This document shows positions 52,099-61,782 of a stretch of DNA of 64,000 nucleotides, in pieces. Where the stretch lies: NCBI GenBank assembly GCA_036675275.1, contig JAKFFG010000027.1, positions 62,001-126,000 on the forward strand. Reading direction: 5' to 3'. The DNA comes from Pollutimonas sp036675275. GTDB lineage: Bacteria; Pseudomonadota; Gammaproteobacteria; Burkholderiales; Burkholderiaceae_B. The notes beneath the pieces are model-generated. The model saw only the letters and a list, made by a program, of their open reading frames with translations, made no database searches and was not told the DNA's origin. The translations under genes were made by a program, and so were the position numbers. Every line of letters starts with the position of its first letter. Position 1 is the first letter of the stretch.

Positions 52099-53574
52099 TC
52101 ATGAAGAGCAGCTGACCTCCAGCTGGCAAGCCCAGTCGGGCGGTTTTGCCGCATAGGCCTCGTACCCCTCTTGCTCGGTATACGGGTCGCGCAGCAGCTT
52201 CAGCAGTGTTTCGATTTCGCTTGCATCGCCCTTTTTGGCAGCCTGTATGGCATTTTCCGCCAAATGGTTGCGCAAGACATAGATCGGATTCGCACCATTC
52301 ATCAGTGCAATACGCTCTTGTTCGGGTAGCGCTTGCTGGGTCAGGCGCGCCACATACCTGTCCAGCCAGGCTCGAGCGGCTGCAGTGTCGTCGAACTCAT
52401 CGACGAAAGCTTGTGTATTCCCGGGCGCCTGGGCCAGGCCGCGAAAGCTCAAGCTGAAATCAGCGCGCTGGCCGTGCAACAGGGCCCACCAGTCGTCGAC
52501 CAGGGCTTCGTCGGCCGGCGTCCATTGGACCAGGCCCAGCTTCCTGCACATATCGCCGCGATAAGCCTGAAGAAACGACGGCTCGAAACGCGCGAGCTGC
52601 GCCTTGAGCGCCTCGGCATCCACACCCAGAGCAAGCAAGCTGCTGGCCAGGCGATACAAGTTCCAGTGAGCGACGGACGGCTGCGCATTCCAGGCATAGC
52701 GTCCTTGCTCGTCGCTATGGTTGCACACATGGTTTGCCTGAAAAGCATCCATGAAACCGTAAGGGCCGTAATCAATAGTGAGGCCCAGAATCGACATATT
52801 GTCGGTGTTCATGACGCCATGGCAAAAGCCTACGGTTTGCCAATGGGCGACAAGTTCGGCGGTTTTTTCAACGACTGACCGCAGAAAGCGCAGCACAGCG
52901 CCATGCTCGCCGCCTGTCTCGCCGTCGTTCCCGTCCCGGCACTCCGGATAATGGCGGTCGATCACGTAGTCCAGCAGGATGCGCAGATTTTCCGGCGACG
53001 AAGACCAATGTTCGAATGAGCCGAATCGTACAAAACTGGGGGACACGCGGGTGACGATGGCGGCGGTTTCCACCGTTTCGCGATAAACAGGATCATCCGA
53101 CACCACCAGGGCCAATGCGCGAGTAGTGGGTATGCCCAGGCCGACCATTGCTTCGCCCGCCAGATATTCACGCACCGACGAACGCAGTACGGCGCGCCCA
53201 TCGCCCATGCGTGAATAAGGGGTACGTCCTGATCCTTTGAGTTGCAGCTCCCAGCTTCCCGACGGGCCGACGACTTCGCCAAGCAAGTGTGCGCGACCGT
53301 CGCCGAGCTGGCCCGCCCATACGCCGAACTGATGTCCGCTATAAACCGCTGCGAGTGTCTGGCCGCCCGGCAAAGGAGCCGATCCTGCCACCACATCGAG
53401 GAATTCGGGCGTCTGCAGAGCTGCCTGAGACAGGCCCAGCATGTGCGCCACATCGACATTCGCATGCAACAACCGCGGGTTGCGCAGCGCTTGCGGTTCC
53501 AGGCGGGTGTAGAACTTGCCGGGCAATTGCGCAAAAGAGTTTTCCACCCGCAGCTGTTTAATGGAATCGATCAT
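52099..53574 (-). CDS. selO: SelO-family protein adenylyltransferase (YdiU)
   Basis: 491 residues. A pseudokinase fold that moves AMP to protein hydroxyls. LKGSGRTPYSRMGDGRAVLRSSVREYLAGEAM and HGVMNTDNMSILGLTIDYGPYGFMD hold the ATP and metal residues. The C-terminus ends SCSS, the family cysteine motif that is Sec in eukaryotic SelO. It starts after a 9-base gap from the DUF2069 gene. Confidence 0.93.
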   Translation of the reverse strand: MIDSIKQLRVENSFAQLPGKFYTRLEPQALRNPRLLHANVDVAHMLGLSQAALQTPEFLDVVAGSAPLPGGQTLAAVYSGHQFGVWAGQLGDGRAHLLGEVVGPSGSWELQLKGSGRTPYSRMGDGRAVLRSSVREYLAGEAMVGLGIPTTRALALVVSDDPVYRETVETAAIVTRVSPSFVRFGSFEHWSSSPENLRILLDYVIDRHYPECRDGNDGETGGEHGAVLRFLRSVVEKTAELVAHWQTVGFCHGVMNTDNMSILGLTIDYGPYGFMDAFQANHVCNHSDEQGRYAWNAQPSVAHWNLYRLASSLLALGVDAEALKAQLARFEPSFLQAYRGDMCRKLGLVQWTPADEALVDDWWALLHGQRADFSLSFRGLAQAPGNTQAFVDEFDDTAAARAWLDRYVARLTQQALPEQERIALMNGANPIYVLRNHLAENAIQAAKKGDASEIETLLKLLRDPYTEQEGYEAYAAKPPDWACQLEVSCSS

Positions 53575-53583
53575 GGCATGTCC

Positions 53584-53964
53584 TTAGGTCGTACGCGCGG
53601 CGTTCTTCTTTGAAGCCTGCTTGGCCGGTCTGAGATAGAGAATTGCGCACAGATAAAACACCAGTGAGAACAGTATCTCGAAACCCGCCATGAGCGCGGA
53701 CATCGGCGAGGGGTCCGACCAGGCCCGCACCACGCCTTCCATGAAATACAACAGGATCAACATGGCTGCCCATTGCAGGGTGTACAAGCGTCCTTTCAGG
53801 ACGCCGGGCAGCGGCAGCAGCAGCGGCAGTACTTTCAATGCCAGTAAAGAGCCGCCCGGCTTCAACGGTGCGAGGTACAGTTCCCACAGTAGGCATAAAA
53901 CGATGAGCGCAATAAGCGACGCCGACGCGCCATAGCGCAAAACAGGGTTAAGTTGCTTGTTCAT
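53584..53964 (-). CDS. DUF2069-family small membrane protein
   Basis: 126 residues from MNKQLNPVLRYGASASLIAL; 26 extra upstream codons are excluded as they overlap the divergent control region. Four hydrophobic helices, with LQWAAMLILLYFMEGVVRAWSDPSP as the family core. The C-terminus is basic. No function is known. Confidence 0.8.
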   Translation of the reverse strand: MNKQLNPVLRYGASASLIALIVLCLLWELYLAPLKPGGSLLALKVLPLLLPLPGVLKGRLYTLQWAAMLILLYFMEGVVRAWSDPSPMSALMAGFEILFSLVFYLCAILYLRPAKQASKKNAARTT

Positions 53965-54040
53965 ACTGGTATTATGACTCGAAAGGGGCAAGCCCTGCCC
54001 GAACAATGCTCCGGAATGTAAAGGTTTGAGCGCTGCGACC

Positions 54041-55450
54041 ATGACTACTCATCCAATTACCGAGAAGTCTTTGCCGACCGATCCCGCCGATGCGGAGACG
54101 TCGCCGACTCCATCCGAGCCCTTGGAAGGACCGCGCCTGGAAAGTGCCGGCACGCCGGCAAGAGGCTTAGTCAACGCAAGGAAAATTGCCGTCTTTGCCT
54201 TGCAGCGCGCGGCCGAGAAAAAACTCACGCAAGTTGCCGCAAGCCTGACCTTCACAACGGTACTGAGTATCGTTCCCCTCCTGGCCGTCGTGCTCGCCCT
54301 CTTTACCGCGTTCCCATTGTTCGCGGAATTCCGGGTGGCGCTGGAAAGTTTTTTGACCAGCAGCCTGATGCCGCCATCGGTGTCCGAGAATGTCATGCTG
54401 TACCTGAATCAGTTTGCCGCCAAGGCGTCGGGGCTCACCGCCGCGGGGACGCTCTTCCTGATTGTTACGTCGGTGATGCTGTTCATGACCATCGACGAAG
54501 CATTCAATGACATCTGGCAGGTCGAACGCCAGCGGCCGCTGCGCCAGCGCATGCTGGTTTATTGGGCAATCATCTCGCTGGGCCCCATCCTGGCCGGTGC
54601 CAGCCTGTGGGCCACGTCCATACTGGCAAGGGAGTCTTTGGGCCATGTGGAAGAACTGCCGGCCGTCATCGGCTTTGCACTTTCCTTTATTCCTTTGATT
54701 GTCACCGGACTGGGCTTCACCGCCCTTTTTGTCGGCGTCCCAAATCGGCGCGTGTTGTGGCGCGACGCGCTGGCCGGCGGCATGGGAACCGCCATCGTGC
54801 TCGAGATTATGCGCGCGGGGTTTGCCTACTACCTCACCCAGTTTCCGTCGTACACCGTTGTGTATGGCGCTTTTGCCACCTTGCCGATCTTCCTGCTGTG
54901 GCTTTACCTTTCCTGGCTTGCGGTCCTGCTGGGCGCCACCGTGGCCGCCACCCTGCCCGCGCTGAAACAGCGACGCTGGGAACTTCAACACTACCCGGGG
55001 GCCATCTTCGTCGATGCCTTGCGTGTATTGCGCGTCCTCTGGCAGGCGCAAGGCGCCCAGCCGCCCGGGCGCAGCATGCGCTTTCTCTGCGCCCATCTGC
55101 AACTGCATCAGGACGAGCTCAGTTCCGTCCTGAGGGCGTTGAAACGGCTGGGTTATGTGGTCGATACCGACAGCAACGACACCGATCAATGGGTGTTGGC
55201 CTGCGACCAGCGCGAAGCAACCATCGGCCCTCTCATCGACGCACTGCTCATCGACCGCGATCAGCCCGGACTAGTGGTGGAGAACTTACTTCTGGACGCG
55301 CTTTCTTTGTCTTTGACACATACAGACCAAAGGCTGGAAGACCTGTTCGAGGGCCATATAGCACTACCCGAAAGCACATATATGGTGCAAAATAGATCTA
55401 CCGTGGCGCACGGGGAAATTCAGGAGCAGAACCATGTTGAAAGTCAGTGA
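54041..55450 (+). CDS. YihY/virulence-factor BrkB-family inner membrane protein
   Basis: 469 residues from the ATG at 54041; a TTG at 54026 is an alternative start. About six membrane helices. Family motifs: ALQRAAEKKLTQVAASLTFTTVLSIVPLLAVVLALF, PSYTVVYGAFATLPIFLLWLYLSWLAVLLGA. The C-terminal 150 residues are soluble. The family was once named RNase BN in error; its role is uncertain. The stop overlaps the start of the next gene by 17 bases. Confidence 0.9.
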   Translation: MTTHPITEKSLPTDPADAETSPTPSEPLEGPRLESAGTPARGLVNARKIAVFALQRAAEKKLTQVAASLTFTTVLSIVPLLAVVLALFTAFPLFAEFRVALESFLTSSLMPPSVSENVMLYLNQFAAKASGLTAAGTLFLIVTSVMLFMTIDEAFNDIWQVERQRPLRQRMLVYWAIISLGPILAGASLWATSILARESLGHVEELPAVIGFALSFIPLIVTGLGFTALFVGVPNRRVLWRDALAGGMGTAIVLEIMRAGFAYYLTQFPSYTVVYGAFATLPIFLLWLYLSWLAVLLGATVAATLPALKQRRWELQHYPGAIFVDALRVLRVLWQAQGAQPPGRSMRFLCAHLQLHQDELSSVLRALKRLGYVVDTDSNDTDQWVLACDQREATIGPLIDALLIDRDQPGLVVENLLLDALSLSLTHTDQRLEDLFEGHIALPESTYMVQNRSTVAHGEIQEQNHVESQ

Positions 55451-55892
55451 AATCTTACGTGTCAAGGGTGACACCTTATATACCGCCACGCCAGAAATGC
55501 CCATACTGCAAGCGCTCGAAACAATGAGCGAACAAGACATCGGTTCGCTGGTCATCATGGAACGCGGCCAGTTGGCCGGCATGCTCACTTTCCGCGAAAT
55601 CATCCGCCATCTGCACGACAACCACGGTAATACCGGTACGAATACAGTGCGAAGCATCATGGACGATGCGCCGGTAAGTGTCTCGCCCAACACCAGCGCC
55701 GACGAAGTCCAACGTCTCATGCTCGAAAAGCATGCCCGCTATATGCCCGTCATGGACGGCCCCACCCTCATGGGCGTCATTTCCTTCTACGACATGGCGC
55801 AAGCCATTGTTGCGGCGCAGGCCTTTGAAAACAATATGCTCAAAGCCTATATACGCGACTGGCCATCCGACTCGGAAGCAGCCAGCTCGTAA
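55434..55892 (+). CDS. CBS-domain pair protein
   Basis: 152 residues made of two CBS motifs (about 8-60 and 70-125), e.g. ILQALETMSEQDIGSLVIMERGQLAGMLTFREI and RYMPVMDGPTLMGVISFYDMAQAI. Such pairs bind adenine nucleotides. AGGAG precedes the ATG, which lies within the end of the YihY-family gene, implying coupling. Confidence 0.9.
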   Translation: MLKVSEILRVKGDTLYTATPEMPILQALETMSEQDIGSLVIMERGQLAGMLTFREIIRHLHDNHGNTGTNTVRSIMDDAPVSVSPNTSADEVQRLMLEKHARYMPVMDGPTLMGVISFYDMAQAIVAAQAFENNMLKAYIRDWPSDSEAASS

Positions 55893-55898
55893 GCAAGA

Positions 55899-55920
55899 AA
55901 GGCGGGAGCGCCCCCGCCTT
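55899..55920 (-). terminator. Hairpin terminator between the CBS and PucR-type genes
   Basis: AAGGCGGG and CCCGCCTT form an 8-bp stem with a 6-base loop; on the minus strand TTTCTT follows. It overlaps the stop of the minus-strand regulator and lies between convergent genes. Confidence 0.6.
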
Positions 55921-57872
55921 CACCCCAAAGCGTCGGGGTTTCGCAAACGCCACAGCCGCAAACCTATATGGACATCCAGGGCGCGCGTCGAATCGCGCCA
56001 TGCTCCCAATAGCGCGTCCAGCGTATCCAGGCGCTGACGGAATGTATTGATGTGGATTCCCATAGCCTTTGCGGCGTTGCGGGCGTTATAGCCATGATCC
56101 AGGTAGGCGAGCAAGGTGCGTCCCAGTTCGATCTTCCGGGCATCGCCTGCCTGATACAGCGGGGAAAGCACCGACTGCAAATACACATCAATTTCGGCCG
56201 GATCCATCTTGCCGAACAAGAAGGAATACATGCTCATTTCGCGTTCATGGAAAATGGCGCCGCGGCGTTCCAGCATATTAAGAAACCGCAGGCAGTTGCT
56301 GGCGGACTGGAAAGAAAGCGGGAGCCGGGACGGATCCGAGACCGGCTCTGAAATAATACCGGTGTAGGCTAGGCGCCGTTCAGTGAAGTAACGCAGCAGC
56401 ACTTCCTGCAGTGTGCCGATCGACGCTTGATTGATGACGAAGACCAGTGTGTCGCCCACCTCGTCGAACAGGCCGTGGAATTCCTTCAACACTGAGCGCA
56501 ACTGCTGCACGATGTAAGCCGCCCTGCCGGCCGGCGCCTGGATAGCCAGGACACATACGGGCTGGGCCAAGTCCAGTCCATACACCGATGCCTGTAGCGC
56601 CAGGGCATTCAGGTCGCTTTGCGGATGCAGGATCAGGCGGCGCAACGCCACCGGGTTGTCCGACCATAGCGTGGACTCGCGCCGCTCCTTGAGCAGCAAC
56701 ACGATGCTTGTTACCAGCGAGCTGCGTTCGAAAATTCGAACCGCCACGTCGTTGAGCGCAGAGTCTGTGTGGATGATGAGTCCGCCAAGCAGACCGGCTC
56801 CGCCGGTAACCGCCGACACCCGGCACTCATGATCATTCCCGCTGAACGCAATGACGGATCGGCCCAGGCGCCTGCTTTCATCCAGGGCAACATGGATCTG
56901 GTCCTCAAGGCTATGCCGGCGAACGGGGTCGACGATTTCCGGCTGGCGCTGCGTGTATCCCGGTGCGGTGGACCGGCACACTTCCTGCTCACCCTCGTCG
57001 CACACCACTACATGGCCGTCCAGGCGGTTTGCCACCATGTGGCAGATATCTCGCAGTTCTCCCCCGCGCGCGACCAGCGAAGTCAATTGCTCGTGCGCTT
57101 CGGCGGCCGCACGAGTATCGGCCGTCTGCTTGACCAACAGGTCGTTGGCGGCGCTGGCCTGCTGCAATGCATATTGAGCCTGCTCGAAAAGTCGGGCGTT
57201 GCCGATGGCAACGGAGGCATGGGCGGCCAGCGTGGATAGTATCGACATCTCCCATGCGACATAAGATCGAACATAGCGGTCGCCAACGAACAACACGCCG
57301 ATGACCTGATCCCCGGCCAGCAAGGGAACACCCAGGATGGACTGGATATTTTCATCAATCATCGCCGAATCAATGAGACGGTTGTGTCTGAAACGGCTGT
57401 CGGTCCCGTAGTCGGATGACGCGTATGGCGCCCGGTTGCGGGCGACAAAACCGCAGACGCCTATATCGATTCCCACACGAACCTGTTTGAACTTCGCAGA
57501 AAAGGCGCCGTCGGTGGCGCGCACATAGAAATCGCCCTGCTGATCGTCGTAGATGGACAGGTAGCCGACGTCGCAGCCCACCAGCTTGCGTGCGCGCTGC
57601 ACAATGGCCTGCAAGACCCGATCCAGGTCCGTCAGGGCGGTGAGGTCCTGCGCAGTTTCAATCACAGCCAGCAGACCGCGCTCGCGCAACTGATGCTGCT
57701 CGAAACGCTCGCGTATCGTGATGCCCATTTCGACGCTACGGATCAAGTCGTCTTTGGCGGCGCTCGCGGGCAAGGACCGGATCTGTTCGCGCAAACCGGC
57801 GAGTTCCTGGCGGTCCTCCCCCTGGTACAACATGCGCAGAATACGGAAATGGAAATCCTTGCAATCTAGCAC
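55920..57872 (-). CDS. GAF-domain regulator with a PucR-type C-terminal helix-turn-helix
   Basis: About 650 residues. A helical N-terminus is followed by a GAF domain (about 75-240; VGCDVGYLSIYDDQQGDFYVRATDG, ILGVPLLAGDQVIGVLFVGDRYVR), a middle region with a CdaR/GGDEF-like fold, and a terminal PucR HTH (YLDHGYNARNAAKAMGIHINTFRQRLDTL). The start is uncertain: GTG at 57872 has GAGG seven bases before it, but GTG at 57887 or ATG at 57833 are possible. Divergent from mvaA, so it probably controls that gene. Confidence 0.88.
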   Translation of the reverse strand: MLDCKDFHFRILRMLYQGEDRQELAGLREQIRSLPASAAKDDLIRSVEMGITIRERFEQHQLRERGLLAVIETAQDLTALTDLDRVLQAIVQRARKLVGCDVGYLSIYDDQQGDFYVRATDGAFSAKFKQVRVGIDIGVCGFVARNRAPYASSDYGTDSRFRHNRLIDSAMIDENIQSILGVPLLAGDQVIGVLFVGDRYVRSYVAWEMSILSTLAAHASVAIGNARLFEQAQYALQQASAANDLLVKQTADTRAAAEAHEQLTSLVARGGELRDICHMVANRLDGHVVVCDEGEQEVCRSTAPGYTQRQPEIVDPVRRHSLEDQIHVALDESRRLGRSVIAFSGNDHECRVSAVTGGAGLLGGLIIHTDSALNDVAVRIFERSSLVTSIVLLLKERRESTLWSDNPVALRRLILHPQSDLNALALQASVYGLDLAQPVCVLAIQAPAGRAAYIVQQLRSVLKEFHGLFDEVGDTLVFVINQASIGTLQEVLLRYFTERRLAYTGIISEPVSDPSRLPLSFQSASNCLRFLNMLERRGAIFHEREMSMYSFLFGKMDPAEIDVYLQSVLSPLYQAGDARKIELGRTLLAYLDHGYNARNAAKAMGIHINTFRQRLDTLDALLGAWRDSTRALDVHIGLRLWRLRNPDALG

Positions 57873-57995
57873 CACACAACCTCGCACATATAAGGATCAG
57901 TTTTATGTGCACTTTTACCATATGTTTTAGGCAAGGCCCTGCCTATACTGGGCGCAGATTTCCACATCAACCTCCTGAACAAGAACGCTACCGCC

Positions 57996-59288
57996 ATGAG
58001 CCTGGATTCCCGTCTTCCCAACTTTCGCGCCCTTGATCCCCTTGAGCGCCTGGAACAGATTGCCGAAAAGGCACAACTGAGCAGCGAGGAGCGCCAGTTG
58101 CTTGCCCAGGCCGGCGGCCTACCGCTGGAAACCGCGGACGGCATGATCGAAAACGTGGTGGCCAAGTTCGAGCTGCCCTACGCCATCGCCGGCTACTTCC
58201 AGGTCAACGGTAAAGACGTGCTGGTGCCCATGGCCGTGGAAGAGCCATCCGTGGTGGCAGCCGCCTCTTACATGGCCAAGCTGGTACGTGAAAACGGCGG
58301 CTTCCAGACCTCCAGCACCGGGCCCATAATGCGTGCCCAGGTACAGTTGATGGACGTTTCCGATCCCTATGGCGCAAGGCTCGCCATCCTGCAACATCGC
58401 CAGGAAATAATCGATGTCGCCAACAGCCGCGACCGCGTTCTTGTCGGCCTGGGCGGCGGCTGCCGGGACATCGAAGTGCATGTATTTCCCGATACGGCAC
58501 GCGGAGCCATGGTCATCACGCACCTGATCGTCGATGTGCGCGATGCCATGGGAGCCAACACAGTAAACACCATGGCCGAGGCCGTAGCGGGACGCATCGA
58601 GCAGATTACCGGCGGCAAGGTGCGCTTGCGCATTCTTTCGAATCTCGCCGACTTGCGCCTGGCCCGCGCCCGCGTGCAACTGTCTGCGCAGACACTGAAC
58701 AGCAAGGACTACAGCGGACAGGAGGTGATAGACGGGATCGTGGATGCCTATGCCTTCGCCGCCGTGGATCCCTATCGTGCGGCGACCCATAACAAGGGCA
58801 TCATGAACGGCATCGACCCCATCATCGTCGCCACCGGCAATGACTGGCGCGCCGTGGAAGCGGGCGCGCACGCCTATGCCTGCCGTCAGGGCCGGTATAC
58901 CTCCCTGAGCACCTGGGAAATCGCCCGCAACGGCGACCTCGTGGGAACGCTCGAAATGCCCATGCCGGTCGGACTGGTCGGTGGCGCCACCAAGACACAT
59001 CCGCTGGCCCGCCTGTCCTTGAAGATCATGGCCGTCACGACCGCCCAGGAACTCGCCGAGATTGCCGTGGCAGTCGGCCTGGCCCAGAATATGGCGGCCC
59101 TGCGCGCATTGTCCACTGAAGGCATCCAGCGCGGGCACATGGCCTTGCATGCGCGCAATATCGCAATTGCCGCAGGTTTCAAGGGCGCCGACGTGGACTG
59201 GGTAGTGCGGGAAATGATCGCCCGCAAAGACGTGCGCGTTGACTTGGCAATTCAATTACTGCGACAGCACCACGCCGCAAAGAACTGA
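57996..59288 (+). CDS. mvaA: Degradative hydroxymethylglutaryl-CoA reductase (class II)
   Basis: 430 residues, very close to the Pseudomonas mevalonii enzyme. All catalytic residues occur at the same numbers: Glu83 (VEEPSVVAAA), Lys267 (ATHNKGIMN), Asp283 (TGNDWRAVEAG) and His381 (QRGHMALHARN). It oxidises mevalonate to HMG-CoA with NAD. HMG-CoA lyase (mvaB) and thiolase are not in the window. Mevalonate catabolism is the probable role, since proteobacteria of this group make isoprenoids by the MEP route. Confidence 0.95.
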   Translation: MSLDSRLPNFRALDPLERLEQIAEKAQLSSEERQLLAQAGGLPLETADGMIENVVAKFELPYAIAGYFQVNGKDVLVPMAVEEPSVVAAASYMAKLVRENGGFQTSSTGPIMRAQVQLMDVSDPYGARLAILQHRQEIIDVANSRDRVLVGLGGGCRDIEVHVFPDTARGAMVITHLIVDVRDAMGANTVNTMAEAVAGRIEQITGGKVRLRILSNLADLRLARARVQLSAQTLNSKDYSGQEVIDGIVDAYAFAAVDPYRAATHNKGIMNGIDPIIVATGNDWRAVEAGAHAYACRQGRYTSLSTWEIARNGDLVGTLEMPMPVGLVGGATKTHPLARLSLKIMAVTTAQELAEIAVAVGLAQNMAALRALSTEGIQRGHMALHARNIAIAAGFKGADVDWVVREMIARKDVRVDLAIQLLRQHHAAKN

Positions 59289-59348
59289 TCGGGGATGATC
59301 CTCGCAGAAAGCTGGAACCGAACATCTTAAAAAAACTGGAGACAAACG

Positions 59349-60560
59349 ATGAATAAACCGCTATTTCATTTGAACGCTTTCACGCTGATGCTTGCATCGG
59401 TCTTCGGCACGAATGTACACGCCCAGACCGCCCAGGATGTCGTTCGCATCGGTTTCATTACCGATATGTCGGGCCCTTATGCCGATACAGACGGCCCCGG
59501 CGGCGTCGAGGCAATCAAGATGGCTGTGCAGGATGCAGGCGGGCAAGTGCTGGGCAAAAAAATCGAAATCCTGTCCGCGGATCACCAGAACAAGCCTGAA
59601 ATCGCATCGGCGCGGGCGCGGGAATGGATAGACCAGCAGGGGTTGAAACTACTGATAGGCGGTGTGAATTCGGCGGCCGGCCTCGCCATGAACACCATTG
59701 TTGCCGAAAAGAAAATTCCATACATCAATATCGGCGCGGCGACGGCACGCCTGACCAATGAAGATTGCACCCCTTATACCGTGCACTACGAATACGATAC
59801 GGTTGCGCTGGCCAAGGGCACGGGATCCGCAGTCATCAAGCAAGGCGGCAAGTCTTGGTACTTCCTGGTGGCCGATTACGCTTTCGGCCATTCACTGGAA
59901 GCCGACACCAGCGCCGTCATCAAGGCCAACGGCGGCACAGTGGTAGGGTCGGTCCGACACCCGCCCACCTCCTCGGACATGTCCTCGTACATACTGCAGG
60001 CCAAAGCCTCCAAGGCTCAGGTCCTGGGCCTGGCCAATGCTGGCTCGGACACCATCAATTCCATCAAGGCGGCCAACGACTTCGGCTTGACCGACGACAT
60101 GAAGCTGGTTGGGTTGCTGATGACCATCAACGACATCCACGGCCTGGGATTGCCGGTGGCGCAAAAGCTGATGATGACCGACAGTTGGTACTGGGACCGG
60201 GACGAGGCATCGCGTGCATTTGCCCAACGTTTCTACAAGACCATGAACAAGATGCCCAGCACGCACCAGGTGGCCGCCTACTCCGCCACGCGCACCTACC
60301 TGAAAGCCGTGGAAGCTGCCAAAACCACCGACTCCGACGAAGTCATGAAGGCGCTGAAGGAAATGAAGATAGACGATGTATATACCAAAGGCCATATAAG
60401 GGCCGACGGACGCTACATACACGACATGTATCTGATGCAAGTGAAGACACCCGCTGAATCGACCAAGCCCTGGGACTATATGAAGATCATAGCCACCATC
60501 CCGGGCGATGAGGCGTTCACGAAACCGGCCGATTCCAAGTGTTCCCTGCTTAAGCCTTAA
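59349..60560 (+). CDS. Branched-chain-amino-acid-type periplasmic binding protein
   Basis: 403 residues of the Peripla_BP_6 family. A Sec signal peptide (about 1-25, ending VHAQ) precedes RIGFITDMSGPYADTDGPGGVEAIKMAVQDAGGQV. WYFLVADYAFGHSLEADTSAVIKANGGTVVG and QVLGLANAGSDTINSIKAANDFGL are typical. It lies 60 bases after mvaA. No livHMGF permease or ATPase genes are present, so its partners are elsewhere; uptake of mevalonate or a related acid is a guess from position. Confidence 0.88.
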   Translation: MNKPLFHLNAFTLMLASVFGTNVHAQTAQDVVRIGFITDMSGPYADTDGPGGVEAIKMAVQDAGGQVLGKKIEILSADHQNKPEIASARAREWIDQQGLKLLIGGVNSAAGLAMNTIVAEKKIPYINIGAATARLTNEDCTPYTVHYEYDTVALAKGTGSAVIKQGGKSWYFLVADYAFGHSLEADTSAVIKANGGTVVGSVRHPPTSSDMSSYILQAKASKAQVLGLANAGSDTINSIKAANDFGLTDDMKLVGLLMTINDIHGLGLPVAQKLMMTDSWYWDRDEASRAFAQRFYKTMNKMPSTHQVAAYSATRTYLKAVEAAKTTDSDEVMKALKEMKIDDVYTKGHIRADGRYIHDMYLMQVKTPAESTKPWDYMKIIATIPGDEAFTKPADSKCSLLKP

Positions 60561-60562
60561 AT

Positions 60563-61570
60563 TCAGCCTTCTTCGCTGGTCCGCAACACAAGATCGGACC
60601 ACGCCCTTTCGATAAGCCCGGGGTCATTGACGTTCAACTGCGTATGATCGGACAGGGTACGGCGCCAATACCGCGCGCCGGCCCTGCCGCTCATCCAGCC
60701 CAGCATGGAACGCACGATCAAACGCAAGGGAACACCTTTCTCGATTTCGCTGCCGGCGTACTGCACCATGGCCTGTACGATTTGCGCAGGCTCGGGTATG
60801 ACTATGCCCGGATACATCGAGCGCGTGATGTCCGAAAGCACGCCCGGGTTGTGCCAGGCCGCACGTCCCAGCATGACGCCATCGAACTGCTCCATCAACG
60901 TTGCCGCTTGACCGGTTTCCGTGATGCCCCCGTTCAGCACCACCGTGCTGTCCGGAAAGTCGGCTTTCAGGCGAGCTGCCATGTCGTAGCGCAGTGGCGG
61001 TTTTTCCCGATTGTCTTTGGGCGACAGGCCCTTGAGCACGGCATTGCGAGCGTGCACAATAAAAACACGGCAACCGGTGTCGTGGATCTTGCCGACAAAG
61101 TCGCGAACAAAATCATAGGAATCATCGTAGTCCAGCCCCAGGCGATGCTTGACCGTGACGGGAATGGACACAGCGTCCTGCATGGCTTTCATGCCGTCGG
61201 CGACCAGATCGGGTTCGGCCATCAGGCAGGCGCCGAAGGCCCCTCTCTGGACCCGCTCCGACGGGCAGCCGCAATTAAGGTTTATTTCGTTGTAGCCCCA
61301 TTGCTCGCCCAGGCGGGCCGATTCGGCCAGGGCCTCCGGTTCGCTACCCCCAAGTTGCAAGGCGACCGGTTCTTCAGCCGGATCGAAATCGAGATGCCGC
61401 GCCACCTTGCCGTGCAGCAGCGCCCCTGTTGTGATCATTTCAGTGTAAAGACGGGCGCGCGGCGCCAACAGGCGATGGAAATAGCGGCAGTGCCGGTCGG
61501 TCACATCTATCATGGGCGCGACACAGAGTCGCCAGTCGGGAGCAGGGAAAGCAGACAGTTCAGTCGTCAC
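60563..61570 (-). CDS. dusA: tRNA-dihydrouridine(20/20a) synthase
   Basis: 335 residues. An FMN TIM-barrel with catalytic Cys in NLNCGCPSERVQRGAFGACLM (about 105). The DusA-specific start DWRLCVAPMIDVTDRHCRYFHRLL and VNDPGLIERAWSD tail are present. It is convergent with the binding protein gene with 2 bases between stops. Confidence 0.95.
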   Translation of the reverse strand: MTTELSAFPAPDWRLCVAPMIDVTDRHCRYFHRLLAPRARLYTEMITTGALLHGKVARHLDFDPAEEPVALQLGGSEPEALAESARLGEQWGYNEINLNCGCPSERVQRGAFGACLMAEPDLVADGMKAMQDAVSIPVTVKHRLGLDYDDSYDFVRDFVGKIHDTGCRVFIVHARNAVLKGLSPKDNREKPPLRYDMAARLKADFPDSTVVLNGGITETGQAATLMEQFDGVMLGRAAWHNPGVLSDITRSMYPGIVIPEPAQIVQAMVQYAGSEIEKGVPLRLIVRSMLGWMSGRAGARYWRRTLSDHTQLNVNDPGLIERAWSDLVLRTSEEG

Positions 61571-61782
61571 GGGGAAAAGGCTTCAATCACAAAAATCAAC
61601 AATAAACCGTATTTTCCGTCATTTTTGTGTTTTAAGCTCGCGGCAGGAAAGCATGGAGCGCGACCAGCCCGTGGATAGAAAAAGCGAGGTCCCGCACGCT
61701 GGGCCAACCTGGACTAAAATCACTGGCCCGGCTTTGCCGGCTTTTATTCATCCCGGTTCACCCAAAGCAGAGTTTGCAGCCC

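Noticed and set aside
54167..55189. 340-codon minus-strand frame opposite the YihY-family gene
   Set aside because: It has a Gly/Gln/His-rich composition typical of antisense frames and the plus strand encodes a well-conserved membrane protein.
58119..59255. 378-codon minus-strand frame opposite mvaA
   Set aside because: It is antisense to HMG-CoA reductase whose catalytic residues are all in place.
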